From: Strongylocentrotus purpuratus
Lineage: Eukaryota > Echinodermata > Echinoidea > Camarodonta > Strongylocentrotidae
Reading direction: 5' to 3'
Assembly (NCBI RefSeq): GCF_000002235.5
Contig: NW_022145615.1
Span: forward strand, 9,614,891 to 9,678,890
Length of the DNA: 64,000 nucleotides
Shown: positions 22,517 through 33,360 of the stretch, piece after piece
Numbering within the stretch: the stretch's first letter is position 1
Layout of the letters: each line of letters opens with the position of its first letter
Program-made: the position numbers and the translations under genes
The notes under the pieces: model-generated
Databases searched by the model: none
The model's input: only the letters and a program-made list of their open reading frames with translations
Told to the model about the DNA's origin: nothing

Positions 22517-22560
22517 AATGACCGGTCGTTACCATTGGATAATGACCGGTCATTATCCAA
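22517..22560. repeat. GACCGGTC palindrome cluster with perfect 26-bp palindrome
   Basis: TTGGATAATGACC at 22535-22547 is followed at once by its exact reverse complement to 22560, with no loop. Just upstream a second partial palindrome, TAATGACCGGTCGTTA, shares the core. The pair and the hairpin at 22382-22453 probably belong to one small foldback element; a protein-binding role is not excluded. Confidence 0.9.
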
Positions 22561-22905
22561 ATTACGCGTTCAACCAATCATTTGACTTGTATCCGCGCCA
22601 TCATCTTATAAAGCACGTTAATGCTGTTACATTTTAAACTCCAAGGCCGGGTATCTAAATGATATTTTACTTCTTACTTGGGGAGAGGGGAAACAGGGGA
22701 ACAGCATCTCAATATTGCTATTATCTTGCTTGTCACCATCAATGATTATCCAATTCTGACGAACAAATTTCGGGGGCTAATCAAAACGATACATATAAAC
22801 TCCAAACCAGCCACTTAAATCGTCAACACTTTAAGTTCGGAGCAAATGGCGTCGGCGCATATTATATGTTGGAGCACCGTTAATCTTTCACTTCTATAAT
22901 CCCTC

Positions 22906-22922
22906 CCCCCCCCCCCCCCCCC
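22906..22922. repeat. Poly-C tract
   Basis: About 17 consecutive C. Confidence 0.95.
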
Positions 22923-23047
22923 TCTCCATAAAAAAAAATGAAAAAATGAAAACATGAATTTTTTAAAGTTTTATTAAAATTAAAATTTGGAGCAGTATTG
23001 ATTAAACTTTTACAAATAAATTTGAATTTCCGTGTCTACTAGAACGG

Positions 23048-23180
23048 GGCAGCTGTTATTTATTATTCATTTATTCAGTCTTCTTAACAACAAAAAAAGG
23101 ATAGCCCCATTCAGTGCCACAAGGTCAGCTTATAAAGTTAAGACAAAAAATTAGAAACAAACTACAACTGATCATATACA
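23048..23180 (-). mobile_element. Possible LINE 3' end
   Basis: On the minus strand GACCTTGTGGCACTGAATGG is followed by GGGCTATCC, a T run and a (AATAA)n-like tail (plus ATTTATTATTCATTTATTC). This resembles the short 3' UTR and tail of CR1/L2-like elements such as the one ending at 15756. No coding part is recognised, so this is tentative. Confidence 0.35.
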
Positions 23181-24825
23181 TGTACAAGACGATCTGCTCT
23201 GATTTTATCTTGGAAACCTTTTTAATGAAACCAAACTCAGTAGAATGACATCTAACAAAGAACATACTGACACTTCCTCGTTTTATTTTTCCTATATCAT
23301 TTCTTTTTTGTTTTCACTTCGCTTCCGTTTCTGCTAATGGAAAAATAACTGTCATAACTGTTGTGAATGTAATGCTCCCTATCTCCAGTCCAGAGTGAGC
23401 AGGATGTTTACTTTGTATCATGAGGTACTGCTCTTTCGGCTCAAAACTGACGATATTTCTTTTTAAATCTTTGCATTAAGTTATGGTGATCCGATAAAAG
23501 ACGGATTTCGTATCTCATTTTATTATTGATAAGATCTAGACATCGAAGCTATCTCTGACTTGCATTAACAAGAAAGTTTCGTTCATGCAAAGTTCTAATG
23601 ATACGATCTGAAATGACTCTTTCGTGAAACATCAGAAACGTTCAGTATTCTTTTATGATAAGGAATAAATGAAATATTCATCATATACCTTTATGCTTTT
23701 AGAGTATGCGTTACATTAAGTGTAGGTTGGTACTCAACTTTAATGCATTTTGGAGCTAGACACTTTACTAAAATCGTGAGAACTTACATTCATGGTTACA
23801 AAAGTCAACAAGGAAGTATCATTTGATATTTTTACATAAACTTATGAAAGTGAAAAGTAACCCTTTATTAAAGTTCTTTGTGGAATCAAGGATGCAAAAC
23901 TTCATATTGTTGTGTCCCTCCAAAACACAAATCGACATGATGCAGTTTTAAACACTAGCTAGTGTTACAAATCTTACACCGATGAATAATCCAATATTAT
24001 TGGATATTTGACATATGAAATTTAAAGTAATATTCAAAACGAAAAAATTGTCTAGAGGGGGAATCTTTTAGGGCCAAGAAGATAAACTACAAATCTGAGG
24101 TGGGTTTTGAGTTATAGAGGGACACGGTACCATTTATAAGAATAACACTTCACTTAGTAAATTCATTAACTGTATGATTTTTAATTTATTCCTCTACGCT
24201 GCGATGGTAGTGTTGGAGACGGTTTTCGTATTTTAATAGCGTTATTAGCATCCAGATTATCATTATTATTATCATTGTAATTAAGAATATATTCATTATT
24301 AAAATCCGATTGAGTAATTTTAGGCAATGTATTGGAGTTCTGGTAGACAAAGGCTAAGAAATTCGTCCAAAATAATTATCAATTTCATATTCCACCTATG
24401 GAATAATATGTTATTATCTATCATGCCTATAGGTGTGCGAATATCAACTTGATTTTGGTGGTAAGAAATCGATGCCACATTAATGCTTCTGAATGCATTA
24501 TGTGAAACGGATATGCCTTTGATCTCCACTCTCCTCAACTTTTATCCATCCATCTAAATATATATCACGGATAGCTTTCGTAATAATCTGTCTTCGGGCA
24601 ATTTTTTATTATGAACCCGTCTCGGACAGCGTGCTCTCCTCTAAAGTATGGATTTCCATAGCAAATGTCTACCTGAGCATAATTGATTTAAATCCGTTTG
24701 AGATTGATTTATACTGAGATGGTGTAATCGATCATACTGCTTTGACAGGTTCTGTTGTTATCTCATCACTTTGATGAAGTGCACTTGGCAGGGATGATGG
24801 CCTGCCGTAAATGGTGGCATTTCAG
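23181..24825. other. Intergenic, no confident gene
   Basis: AT-rich. On the minus strand at about 24560-24670 two overlapping frames are open with fairly balanced codons (one reads ICYGNPYFRGEHAVRDGF), next to a CAG that could be a splice acceptor, but I recognise no family and treat it as unassigned. Confidence 0.35.
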
Positions 24826-25097
24826 GAGGGGAAAGCGATAGGGAGAAAGAGAGGGGGCGGCCATACATGGAGAGATAAACGCGGAGAGAAAGAGAGAGGG
24901 GAGAGATGGGAGAGAGAGAGAGAGGTATAGTGGAAGGAAGGGAAAGAACGATTCAGGAAGAAAGACTTAGAAATAGCTATACAAGAGAAGAAGGAAAGGA
25001 ATTGGAGAGGGGAGGGATTGTGGAGGGAGAGAGAAGCAGGATGAGAGAGAGAAAGAGAGGGGAGAGAGAGAGAGGGAGAGAGAGGGGGAGGGAGCAC

Positions 25098-25129
<32 letters not shown>

Positions 25130-25590
25130 GGAGAGAGAAACAGTGAGGGATGATGAGAAAGAAACGAGGGGATCAGATCATTCAGACAAAAGAAAGAATC
25201 ATGCTAGGAAGACAGTAATATCCGGGACAGAGAAAAAAGTAATAAATTTAAAAAAGGAAAACCGAAAAAGACAATTAAAAAGAATGGGATAAGTGGGAGA
25301 GATGGAGGGAGAAAGACAGGGGGTTGTGGGAGAGGAAACACTGCGATGGGGAGAAAAGAATAGACAGATAGGAAACAATAAATCAGTTGGGTGGAAAGAT
25401 ACGGAGAAATATTTTTAAAAAAGAGTGGAGTAGGAGAGAAGGAAAAGACAAGGAAAAAAAAAGAGAGAGAGAGAGATAGTGGGAGAGAGAGATATATAGG
25501 GAGAATGAGAGGGGAAATAGGACAGAGAAAAAAGTAGGAAGAAGGAGGGAGAGAGAGAGAGAGGGGGGGGGTAGAGAGATAGAAACAGAT
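24826..25590. repeat. Long purine-rich (GA)n domain
   Basis: Roughly 760 bases almost wholly A and G on the plus strand, with (GA)n cores near 24910-24930, 25095-25125, 25460-25480 and 25545-25562. The RERE-type frame of 128 codons at 24906-25292 is an artefact of the repeat. Such polypurine tracts can form triplex (H-DNA). Confidence 0.9.
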
Positions 25591-25967
25591 ATATTAAATC
25601 ATCAGTGGATGCGATAAGATGACAGATACTGCACAGGAATGAAGCAAACACCATCGCGATAAGTTCCCATTATTCATTTCACACTCGGGAATAGATCCCC
25701 AGACACAAAGCGTTCCGTTGATGTTGTTTGTCAAAAAAGTAGTAACAAGTGTAATACTTGATTTTTAGAGAGAGATATACAACAACGAAAACAGATATAT
25801 TTTTGGATGATAGGGTAATTAACTTACCAGGTTTACAAGGTTTATAGAAAAATATGTCCAAAATGGGTGTCACGATAACCCTTAACACAACATGAATGGT
25901 TGAAGTACATCATAAATGAATAAAGTATATAAACAAAGTAGTATTACATGAGAGTTTCAGCAGCAAC
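25591..25967. other. Intergenic, no gene seen
   Basis: Short AT-rich spacer between two microsatellite domains; nothing recognised. Confidence 0.5.
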
Positions 25968-26050
25968 ATCAGTATAAATAGCAGCAGCAGTAATAGTAGT
26001 AGATGTAGTAGTGGTAGTATTATACGTAGTAGTAATACAGAAGTAGCAGC

Positions 26051-26088
<38 letters not shown>

Positions 26089-26202
26089 TAGTAGTAGTAG
26101 AAGTAGTAGTAATAAAGTTAGTAGTAGTATCAGTAGTAATAAAATTAGTAGTAGTAGTAGTAGTAGTAGTAGTAGGACTAGTAGTAGTAGTTTTAGTAGT
26201 AG

Positions 26203-26240
<38 letters not shown>

Positions 26241-26275
26241 AAGTTAGTAGTAGTAGTAGCAGTAGGATTAGTTTC
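25968..26275. repeat. (AGT)n trinucleotide array
   Basis: About 300 bases of AGT with AGC and AAG/AAT variants. One frame is all-valine and another all-serine type; neither is a gene. Confidence 0.95.
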
Positions 26276-26769
26276 TAACTCGTCGTCGGTTTCGCATTAT
26301 TTTTGTCTTTATTTCGTTCTCAAGAAATATGATGAACGGACCAAGTGTTTTCACATCTACGTTAGATCACAGAACATGTGGAATATTACCAAACTCAACC
26401 TTTTAAAGGCGTTTAGAAGTGGGTTCTCATTGGAAATCCGACACCGTTCGGGTGTTAACCCAATATTTGTCAATCGCCAGTGTTAGCCCATCAGCTCTGG
26501 GATCAATAGGCCTTTAATATGTAATTCTTTGGATTTTTTGTCCATTTCCCATATGGTAAAGTCTTTATCTCTTTTTCCCCTCACCCGAAGACTAGCCGAT
26601 AGACTAGGGAGTATTTCTTAATAGGTCTACGGGTTCGATTTTTGCGGACTTGTACACGCATAAATAGTATTTCCACCAAGTCTGCTATCAGTGAATTATG
26701 GCCTTAATGGAAACCGACGACCCACTCCCTTTAACCAGGTAAACATTTCAGAATAAAATGCTCGTACAT
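26276..26769. other. Intergenic, no gene seen
   Basis: No recognisable coding region after the trinucleotide array. Confidence 0.45.
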
Positions 26770-27434
26770 GTATAGCTTAGTCCACTCCAAAAATAATTTG
26801 CATTTTTTAATAGATGCAGAAAAACTAGAAAAACAGTGCAAACAAAATTGAGTAAAGTGGGATAACTAATAAGGATGTTATGATTTGTTAGAAAAGTATG
26901 AAAAACTATGGAACAATGGAAATCACTACATAAATCGCAATTTGGTTATTCGTTTGTGACGTCATCGCATCACTATCTATTAATTGCTTTATATATATTT
27001 ATCCTTTCCCCTTTTTTCAAAAAAACTTGATTTCCTCATGCCTTTGCCCAGGTTATATGATTTGTATTATATTGCGTGCATGACATTTCACACAATCGTT
27101 TATGAACTTTGAAGAATTGATACTATTTTCTCAATATCATATATTCATAATCATTGATTTTATATGAATATGTCATAGAATTTCTAATTTGTCATGATTT
27201 AACTTAAAACAGTTACTCTATATTAGTATATCCACACAAAAACCTATCAATACGTCACAGACTCATGAGTGAGTTACGAATTTGTCGTGTAATTTTTTTT
27301 CTTCATCTCATTACAAATTCATAACTTTCTTATTAGTTATCCGATTTTGCTCAAATTTTTAATTTAATTGTTTTTTCTGATTTGTTTGATTCTATTGAAA
27401 GTAAGTTATTTGTAGAGTTGACTTGCCCTTTAAG
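26770..27434. mobile_element. Miniature element, family 3 (about 660 bp)
   Basis: Left end AGTCCACTCCAAAAATAATTT (26779-26799) corresponds to the reverse complement of the right end, AAGTCAACTCTACAAATAACT, which continues to GCCCTTTAA. The right half contains CATAACTTTCTTATTAGTTA and then TCCGATTTTGCTCAAATTT, close to a very abundant repeat I associate with sea-urchin genomes (GGACAAGTCCACCCCAA type). No coding capacity; outer left edge decayed. The resemblance is from memory and untested. Confidence 0.6.
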
Positions 27435-28135
27435 TGGCCAGCTGCTTGGAAAGATAAGTCCTACATTTGTCTATGTTTCTTAAAATGACTATCCCTATAC
27501 TTCAAGCATTTTTTGGCAGACTATTATCAGTTACTTTTGACAATTTCGGGTTGGGCACAAATGAGGGGGCATATATTTTACGAGGGGTTTGGGGGCATGC
27601 CTCTTTCCTGGAATTCTATTGAAGACAAAGACACCCTAGCTGCCCACATTAATATGTAACAAGAACTAGAAGAGTGGACGTTTCAACTTTTCTGGTAAAG
27701 GGATGCAGGCCCCTTAGCTCTCTTTTCCTTCTCTTGTGAATTTCACTAATAGTGGCATCTCGCTTTTTTTTAAGGCGACTTTTTGATCTATTATAAATCT
27801 TTATTTAGAAACAAAGGAGCATGATACATACTTTATTTTGATTTGAAGAAAAAGTACCAAAGGTTAAGGGATACCGACACACAATGATTGGCAGGAGGGG
27901 GGGGGGGGGGGGGGGGAGAGAGAAGAGATGGATAGAAAATCAACTATTCAAAATTTGGTCAATGATGGGATAGCTAACGAATTTCGCCCAGAGAAAAAAA
28001 GGGATATTAGAGAGGAGTGTGAGGGGAATTAGAAAGATGACAAATGAGTTTCAGCTTAATAAAAACACAGACAGAGAGGAGATCGAACGAGAGACAGAGG
28101 AACACAGATAGACACACAGCGAGACATTTATTTAT

Positions 28136-28170
<35 letters not shown>

Positions 28171-29131
28171 AAAAGAGATAGAAATGGAAAACAGACATGA
28201 GGGAAACAATTACATATGGAACTATTATTCGTTTTGTCAAGTACGTTACAACCTTATAACGATGGAAAAGTGATTAAAGCAAGCATGACAAAAAGCCATT
28301 GCAGCTACGATGTCCCGTCGGGGTAGTAATTTGATAAGAACTCCGGGAAGATTTAATAGGTAATTGTACTTCAGTATCCCCTAGGTAGAAACAAATGATC
28401 TTTCTTCAATTCTGAAAATGAAATTGTGCGCCTCGTTTGTTTCAATTAACTAATGTCGATGTTATCGAGAAGCTCAAAGGAAGGCAGAACAAGGGATTTG
28501 GTTTTAGGCATGTGAAACTTGTAGCTTCTACTCCAAATAAAAATCGAGGAGAAAGGAAACTGGGATTTTATTAACGAAAATGGGACACCGCTTTAACAAA
28601 ATAGAAAATTGAAAACATTTCAATTGTCAGAACAAATCAATACATTATTGGTTTTGATATACACAACTGTACAACGCTTTCTTTCCTCAACAATTCTGGA
28701 TCACTACCTTCAATTATTTCCCTTTATTTAATTACTAAAGACAAAGATAATGGGTTAAAAGAAATTTGCTTGATGATGACGATGATAATCGTGGTATAGA
28801 TAATAAAAGTAAAATAAGATAATATTTCATTATATTGATAACAACGATAATAGTAAAAAATAATGATAAGAATACAAACAAAAATGACCTGCTAATATTA
28901 AACAAAATAACACGATCTACCTATATTGCGTCTTTTAAGTTCCAACCGCCATACGAGCTCAAAGCAATTTACAGTGTTTTCCCCCTATATACTTCATAAC
29001 AAAAGCAGTATATATCCGTGAATTAAATATGTTTTTTGGATAATTTGTGACGTTTGTTAAAGCCGCGGTTCGAACCACGGCATTTCTGAGTTTCAATGTC
29101 AAAGTAAACAAGAAATATATACTTGTGCAGG
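27435..29131. other. Intergenic with poly-G and (GA)n
   Basis: Poly-G at 27897-27916 (about 20, one of the longest here) followed by GAGAGAG; (GA)n at 28136-28180. GCCG-C-GGTTCGAACC-A-CGGC at 29062-29081 is an imperfect palindrome. No gene recognised. Confidence 0.5.
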
Positions 29132-29447
29132 CCTGGGGGTGTTTCACAAAGATCTTAAGTCGAACTTAACTCTAAGTTGGACTTAAAAATTATGGAAAGC
29201 CATTTTTAGCCTTAGAATTAAATATATTCAAAAGAGAAAATTCAAGTATTTTAGACTTTTTATAAGTTCCACATCAAGAACGTGAAATCTCCTTGATAAT
29301 AGAAAATATGAACGATTTGAATCAACATTTTATGCCTTTTAAAACAATTTTCACAACATGTTTTTAATGATGCTAACGGCTTTCCATAAATTTTAAGTCC
29401 AACTTATAGATAAGTTCAACTTAGGATCTTTGTGAAACATCCCCAGG
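29132..29447. mobile_element. CCTGGGG foldback element, copy A (316 bp)
   Basis: Starts CCTGGGGGTGTTTCACAAAG and ends with the inverted form ..CTTTGTGAAACATCCCCAGG. The terminal inverted repeats run about 70 bp each and include GTTGGACTTAAAA and TATGGAAAGCC on both sides. The interior (about 170 bp) is the reverse complement of the interior of copy B. No coding capacity. Superfamily unknown; no clear target-site duplication seen. Confidence 0.9.
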
Positions 29448-30480
29448 TCCGTTGCTTCGTATTCGTTATCTGCCACTACTCTGTTGATAGCGGTTAGATA
29501 GCGTCGATGTGAGAGGGTACCCGCTACTGATTTGTGGTCGCTTTGCGACTGCGAAATCATCACGTCCGAGAAGACAAATTAGGGGCTCGATACCGCAATA
29601 AGGTGACACTTGTCGTCTGCGTTTGTATCGGGAGCGAGTAACGCGACAACGATCCGCGTCTTCTACGGTTTGTTTGAATTGACATTGAAGATTGTTGACG
29701 TCATCATTAACGTGTGAGCTACCACGTGTGCCTACATCTCAGCCGGTTATCACAATACAAAACTTTAATTCGAGTACAATTTTGCTACTAAAACTAGTTT
29801 AAGGTCTAATTATAGGATTGCATTCGTAAGAAATTAGCTTAGATTAATTCTGAATTCGTTATCATGCAGACGTAGGATTGTGTATAAAACTAGGATGTAA
29901 ACAAACGTGGGAGAAGCTGTTGAATACCATATTTGTTGAAGACCTCAAGTCTCCTTTGCAAATAGAGACCGCGTGCTGTACCCGTTGCACATGAGACGTC
30001 ATTTCGATAGCGTTGAAAGCAATGTTTGCACTATTTACTAATAATTCTCCGTGTGCACGATTTTCACCTTGAAATAATGCCGCACGTATAACGGGCGTTC
30101 AGCGCATCCCTTGACCTAGATTTTATCAATTTTACTTTTTTCATTACTGAGATTCTATGCAATTTTTAAAACAACAGAAATGACTGGTAGATATCCTATA
30201 TTTGTGGTCTTGCAAATTCAATGGAACTTTCATTTGATTCCTTAGGGAGAATTTATCGTTGACTTTTATTAGAACTCAAAATGAATATCTTTAAATCGAA
30301 AAATTATGCCTTCTCGACACCTTTTTCTGGCTCGGATTTTTATTGACTCAAATGTCAAAGGGAAATTAACCCGTTGCGTATGATTAAGTTTGGTATATGG
30401 CTTTTTTATCGTGAAACTCCTGGAAAGATCGGGCACTGGATAAGATATGAAGATTTGAAAATGAAGGTCGCACATGACAC
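29448..30480. other. Intergenic, no gene seen
   Basis: Slightly GC-richer at 29480-29680 (words such as GCGACTGCGAAATC and GGGAGCGAGTAACGCGACAA) without a recognisable frame or repeat. Remainder AT-rich. Confidence 0.4.
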
Positions 30481-30483
30481 TGG

Positions 30484-30648
30484 GCAGGCGCGTACGCAGG
30501 GTGGGGGGGGGGGGGGGGTTGAATCCCCCTTTGGTATGTTTTATGTGTGTATTTCCGAGGAACCCCCCTACCTTTGGCAATCTTTTGTTTGTTTTGTTTT
30601 TGTTAATAAAAAATTAAATAAATAAATAAATAAAAAATAAAAAAACAT
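30484..30648 (+). repeat. Poly-G-bearing retroposon-like remnant with A-rich tail
   Basis: GGCGCGTACGCAGGGT precedes about 14 G at 30504-30517, and about 90 bases later comes an (AAAT)n / A-rich tail (30606-30645). The layout suggests a retroposon 3' end; no coding sequence supports it. Confidence 0.3.
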
Positions 30649-30668
30649 TATACCGATGGCTGACCTAA

Positions 30669-30820
30669 AAAAGTGCCCTCTTACCCCCACCCCCACCCCG
30701 CTTATTCAGCTGCCAGCTGAGTCGTTGTGATTTTTTGCGACCAAAACAAATTATAATAAAGTGTCCTCTTACCCCCCCCCCCCCCCCCGCTTATTCAGCG
30801 GCTGGCTGAGTCGTTGCGAA
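30669..30820. repeat. Two-copy repeat of about 89 bp with C tract
   Basis: AAAGTGCCCTCTTAC + C tract + CGCTTATTCAGCTG..GCTGAGTCGTTG (from about 30669) is repeated from about 30758 with AAAGTGTCCTCTTAC. Copy 1 has an interrupted tract (CCCCCACCCCCACCCC); copy 2 has an uninterrupted run of about 17 C. A third poly-C run follows at 30848-30860. Confidence 0.9.
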
Positions 30821-30937
30821 ATTTTCAGCCCGATTTTAAAATGTTAACCCCCCCCCCCCCCTTGAAAAAATGGACATGTTGGTGTAATGTTATACATAAG
30901 GAACTCTTTATCGATGACCCAACTTCCTTTCCATCCA

Positions 30938-31190
30938 GGCCGATGCCGATGGTGGACTCGGATTATTACCACAGAATTCGCGCTGAGCGTGCCATGACCG
31001 ATCACAGTCTTCACGAGTGGAAGTACAGAGCAAGAGCAGAATGCAACTGTGGTCACTCAGAACACACCTTGTAGGCACACCATCAACTGGCAAGATTCCC
31101 AGAAGGCATCTATGAACTCCGTTCTTGCGTCATGTAACGCCCTTTCCTGGCTTTCCTACTTTGATTTGTCATACAATGGAGGCAGATAAT
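30938..31190 (+). pseudogene. LINE ORF2 C-terminal fragment
   Basis: Reads PMPMVDSDYYHRIRAERAM, then WKYRARAECNCGHSEHTL, a stop, and in the same region HQLARFPEGIYELRS and NALSWLSYFDLSY. This matches the typical end of many non-LTR ORF2 proteins: RxR.G...L..W.....C.CG..EQT..HI....C...F.GG...L....A..WL..L. The CxCGHxEHT motif is the clearest sign. At least one stop and frame decay make it a pseudogene. Confidence 0.65.
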
Positions 31191-32198
31191 GATAATGACG
31201 ATTAGGAAGAGGAGAAGAAAAAGGGAAGAGGAGGAACATCCACATCATTCATATGGCGTCATATATATAAAACATTAATATGATTAGATGACGGAGATTT
31301 GAGCCTGAGTCTCACTAGAGATACGACCAGTTGCCGACACCCGACAACCATTTGTCGGGTGTTAGTTATCTAAGGTCGCAGAGAGGTTTTTGTCAGTCTT
31401 TAAACGGTTGTAAGTGGTCTCCGGAGTATTTTACTCGGCTGGAGGTTCATCTTGCTGCATCGAAATCTGTATTCCGACCTCGGGTAGGTAACAGTTCTCC
31501 GACTGAGTGCCGACTGATCGCCGTCTGTTTCCCAGTGGTTGTCGACTATATCCAGACGATATTTGATTGAGAGAATATCGGCATTTGATCTACTAAAACG
31601 ATCTGTGATTAGTTACTGATTAAAAAAGTTCCAAAATTTTATGATAATCCACTTCGGAGATTAGCACTTGTAAAAATAACCCCCAGATATCCAAAGATCT
31701 TTTACACAATGGAAACGTCACACTTGGTGCATTTTAGAATAATCATTGCCAAAGTGAAAGTGTTGCTTCACAAAATCCTTTTGTTAGCCGTCGTGAAAAT
31801 AAATACTTCCACCCGTGTATCGTAGAATGCGCCACCGATGCATGTATAAATAATAATAACATCACATCGGCAATCGATCTCCAACCAGTTGTTTATTATT
31901 GCCGATCAAAAGGCAACCAACAACTGCCAACCATTTACAAATATTGACACGAGTGGTCGCAAACTACTTAACGAAAATCTCTGATTTAGGAACAATAATT
32001 GTTGTACGACATTCGGCAACCGATCGTCAACTGGCCAGCAACTGGTCGCCCATAAGTAATTACAACTTGGTTGTCGATGATCGCAGCTATTTTGGTAATT
32101 AAGTCATTTGTTTAAAATGGAAAGAAGAGTAAGAAATGAATGCATAGGTAATGTTGATTTTGATTTAGTGGGTTTGACCAATGAAATCATTTTACAGA
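31191..32198. other. Intergenic; hairpin at 31337-31362
   Basis: ACACCCGACAA-CCAT-TTGTCGGGTGT at 31337-31362 is an 11-bp perfect stem with a 4-base loop. Words related to CAACTGG/CCAACAACTGCC recur from 31870 to 32090, hinting at an old repeat. The frame at 31331-31570 has no family features. Confidence 0.5.
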
Positions 32199-33118
32199 CC
32201 CCCCCCCCCCTCTCACATCACCACAATTAGCATGGCAACGTTCTGCATCAAGACATATACTATTAAATAACCAAAGCTAAAATGTCAGGAATATGTAGGT
32301 GAAATTGAAAATTGATGTAGAAGATTCCACCCACGAAAATTTGATAAAATCATATTTTGCGGAGAGGCACGTTCCTTCAGACGTCGATCACACAACCTCA
32401 AGGGTAGGATCTGTAAATTCGGTCGATAATGTTTCAACCCCTGGTGAGCCCCCTCATTGCGAAGGACGAATCCAAGTTAAAACTTAATAAACACATTCCT
32501 CAAGCAATTTGATTTAATCCCACGATATTCATTCGCCGATGGCCGAAATATGATATGTCGATTCTGAATGGAAATTTCAATCGATTTGAACGAGGCTGTG
32601 GCGGTGGACCTCCGCGTTCCTCCAGCACCGCTGCCACCACGGCCCGACGAAAGTAGGTTAGAATACATTTTCTGATTTGGCGGGTATTGATTGCTTGGTG
32701 CGTGAGGCGTACACCGACCCCAGGCAATGTGAAAAACGGTGTTTCCTTTTTCCGTCTTTCTCATCTAAAAGTCTCGACTGCAAAAAGAGGGATAATTCAT
32801 TTTGTGACATTTTCGAGTCATGTTTCGCGTGGGTTTCACTAATTTGTTTGATGAAATGCTTATTTCCCCAAACGGTGAGTAGTACAAATAAAAACAAGAA
32901 AACAAAAATAATATTATTTAGAAAATAAATCAGTTACAAGGAAAAACTATATTCGTACATTTTTCATTTTCATTCAAAGCAGTATACAGAAGAAGAAAAA
33001 AAAAATCATCATTTTATATTTACCTGGTCAATTTTTTAAATCAACAATGCTTTGGTGATAAAATAATAATACTCTTTGAATAAAACATAGTACTATCCCT
33101 GAAGATCGAGAATAACCA
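32199..33118. other. Intergenic; poly-C and a small GC-rich patch
   Basis: Poly-C at 32199-32210. At 32585-32650 the plus strand reads DLNEAVAVDLRVPPAPLPPR in GC-rich codons, followed by CCCGACGAAAGTAGGTTAG; it could be an exon but has no recognised family. The rest is AT-rich. Confidence 0.35.
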
Positions 33119-33360
33119 AAACACACACACACGCACACACACACACACTCGCGCACGCACACACACACACACACGCACACACGCACACACGCACGCACAC
33201 ACATGACTATCCATCTGTTCCACCCACACACATACACACACAAGTCAAACAAACACACACACGCACACACACACTCGCGCACGCACACACAAACACGCAC
33301 ACACGCACACACGCACACACATGACTATCCATCTGTTCCACCCACTCACATACACACCCA
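33119..33360. repeat. (CA)n array with about 119-bp internal duplication
   Basis: CATGACTATCCATCTGTTCC occurs at about 33202 and again at about 33321, each preceded by (CA/CG)n of similar structure (ACTCGCGCACGCACACAC). So the block is a tandem duplication of a CA-rich unit. Confidence 0.9.

Noticed and set aside
24906..25292. 128-codon RERE-rich frame that could pass for a coiled coil
   Set aside because: Direct translation of the (GA)n domain.
26082..26486. 134-codon valine-rich frame
   Set aside because: Direct translation of (AGT)n; the last third is short and featureless.
29062..29081. tRNA B box (GGTTCGAACC)
   Set aside because: It is a short palindrome; no A box or cloverleaf around it.
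33119..33360. CRISPR-like or coding His/Thr repeat
   Set aside because: Simple (CA)n microsatellite with one internal duplication.
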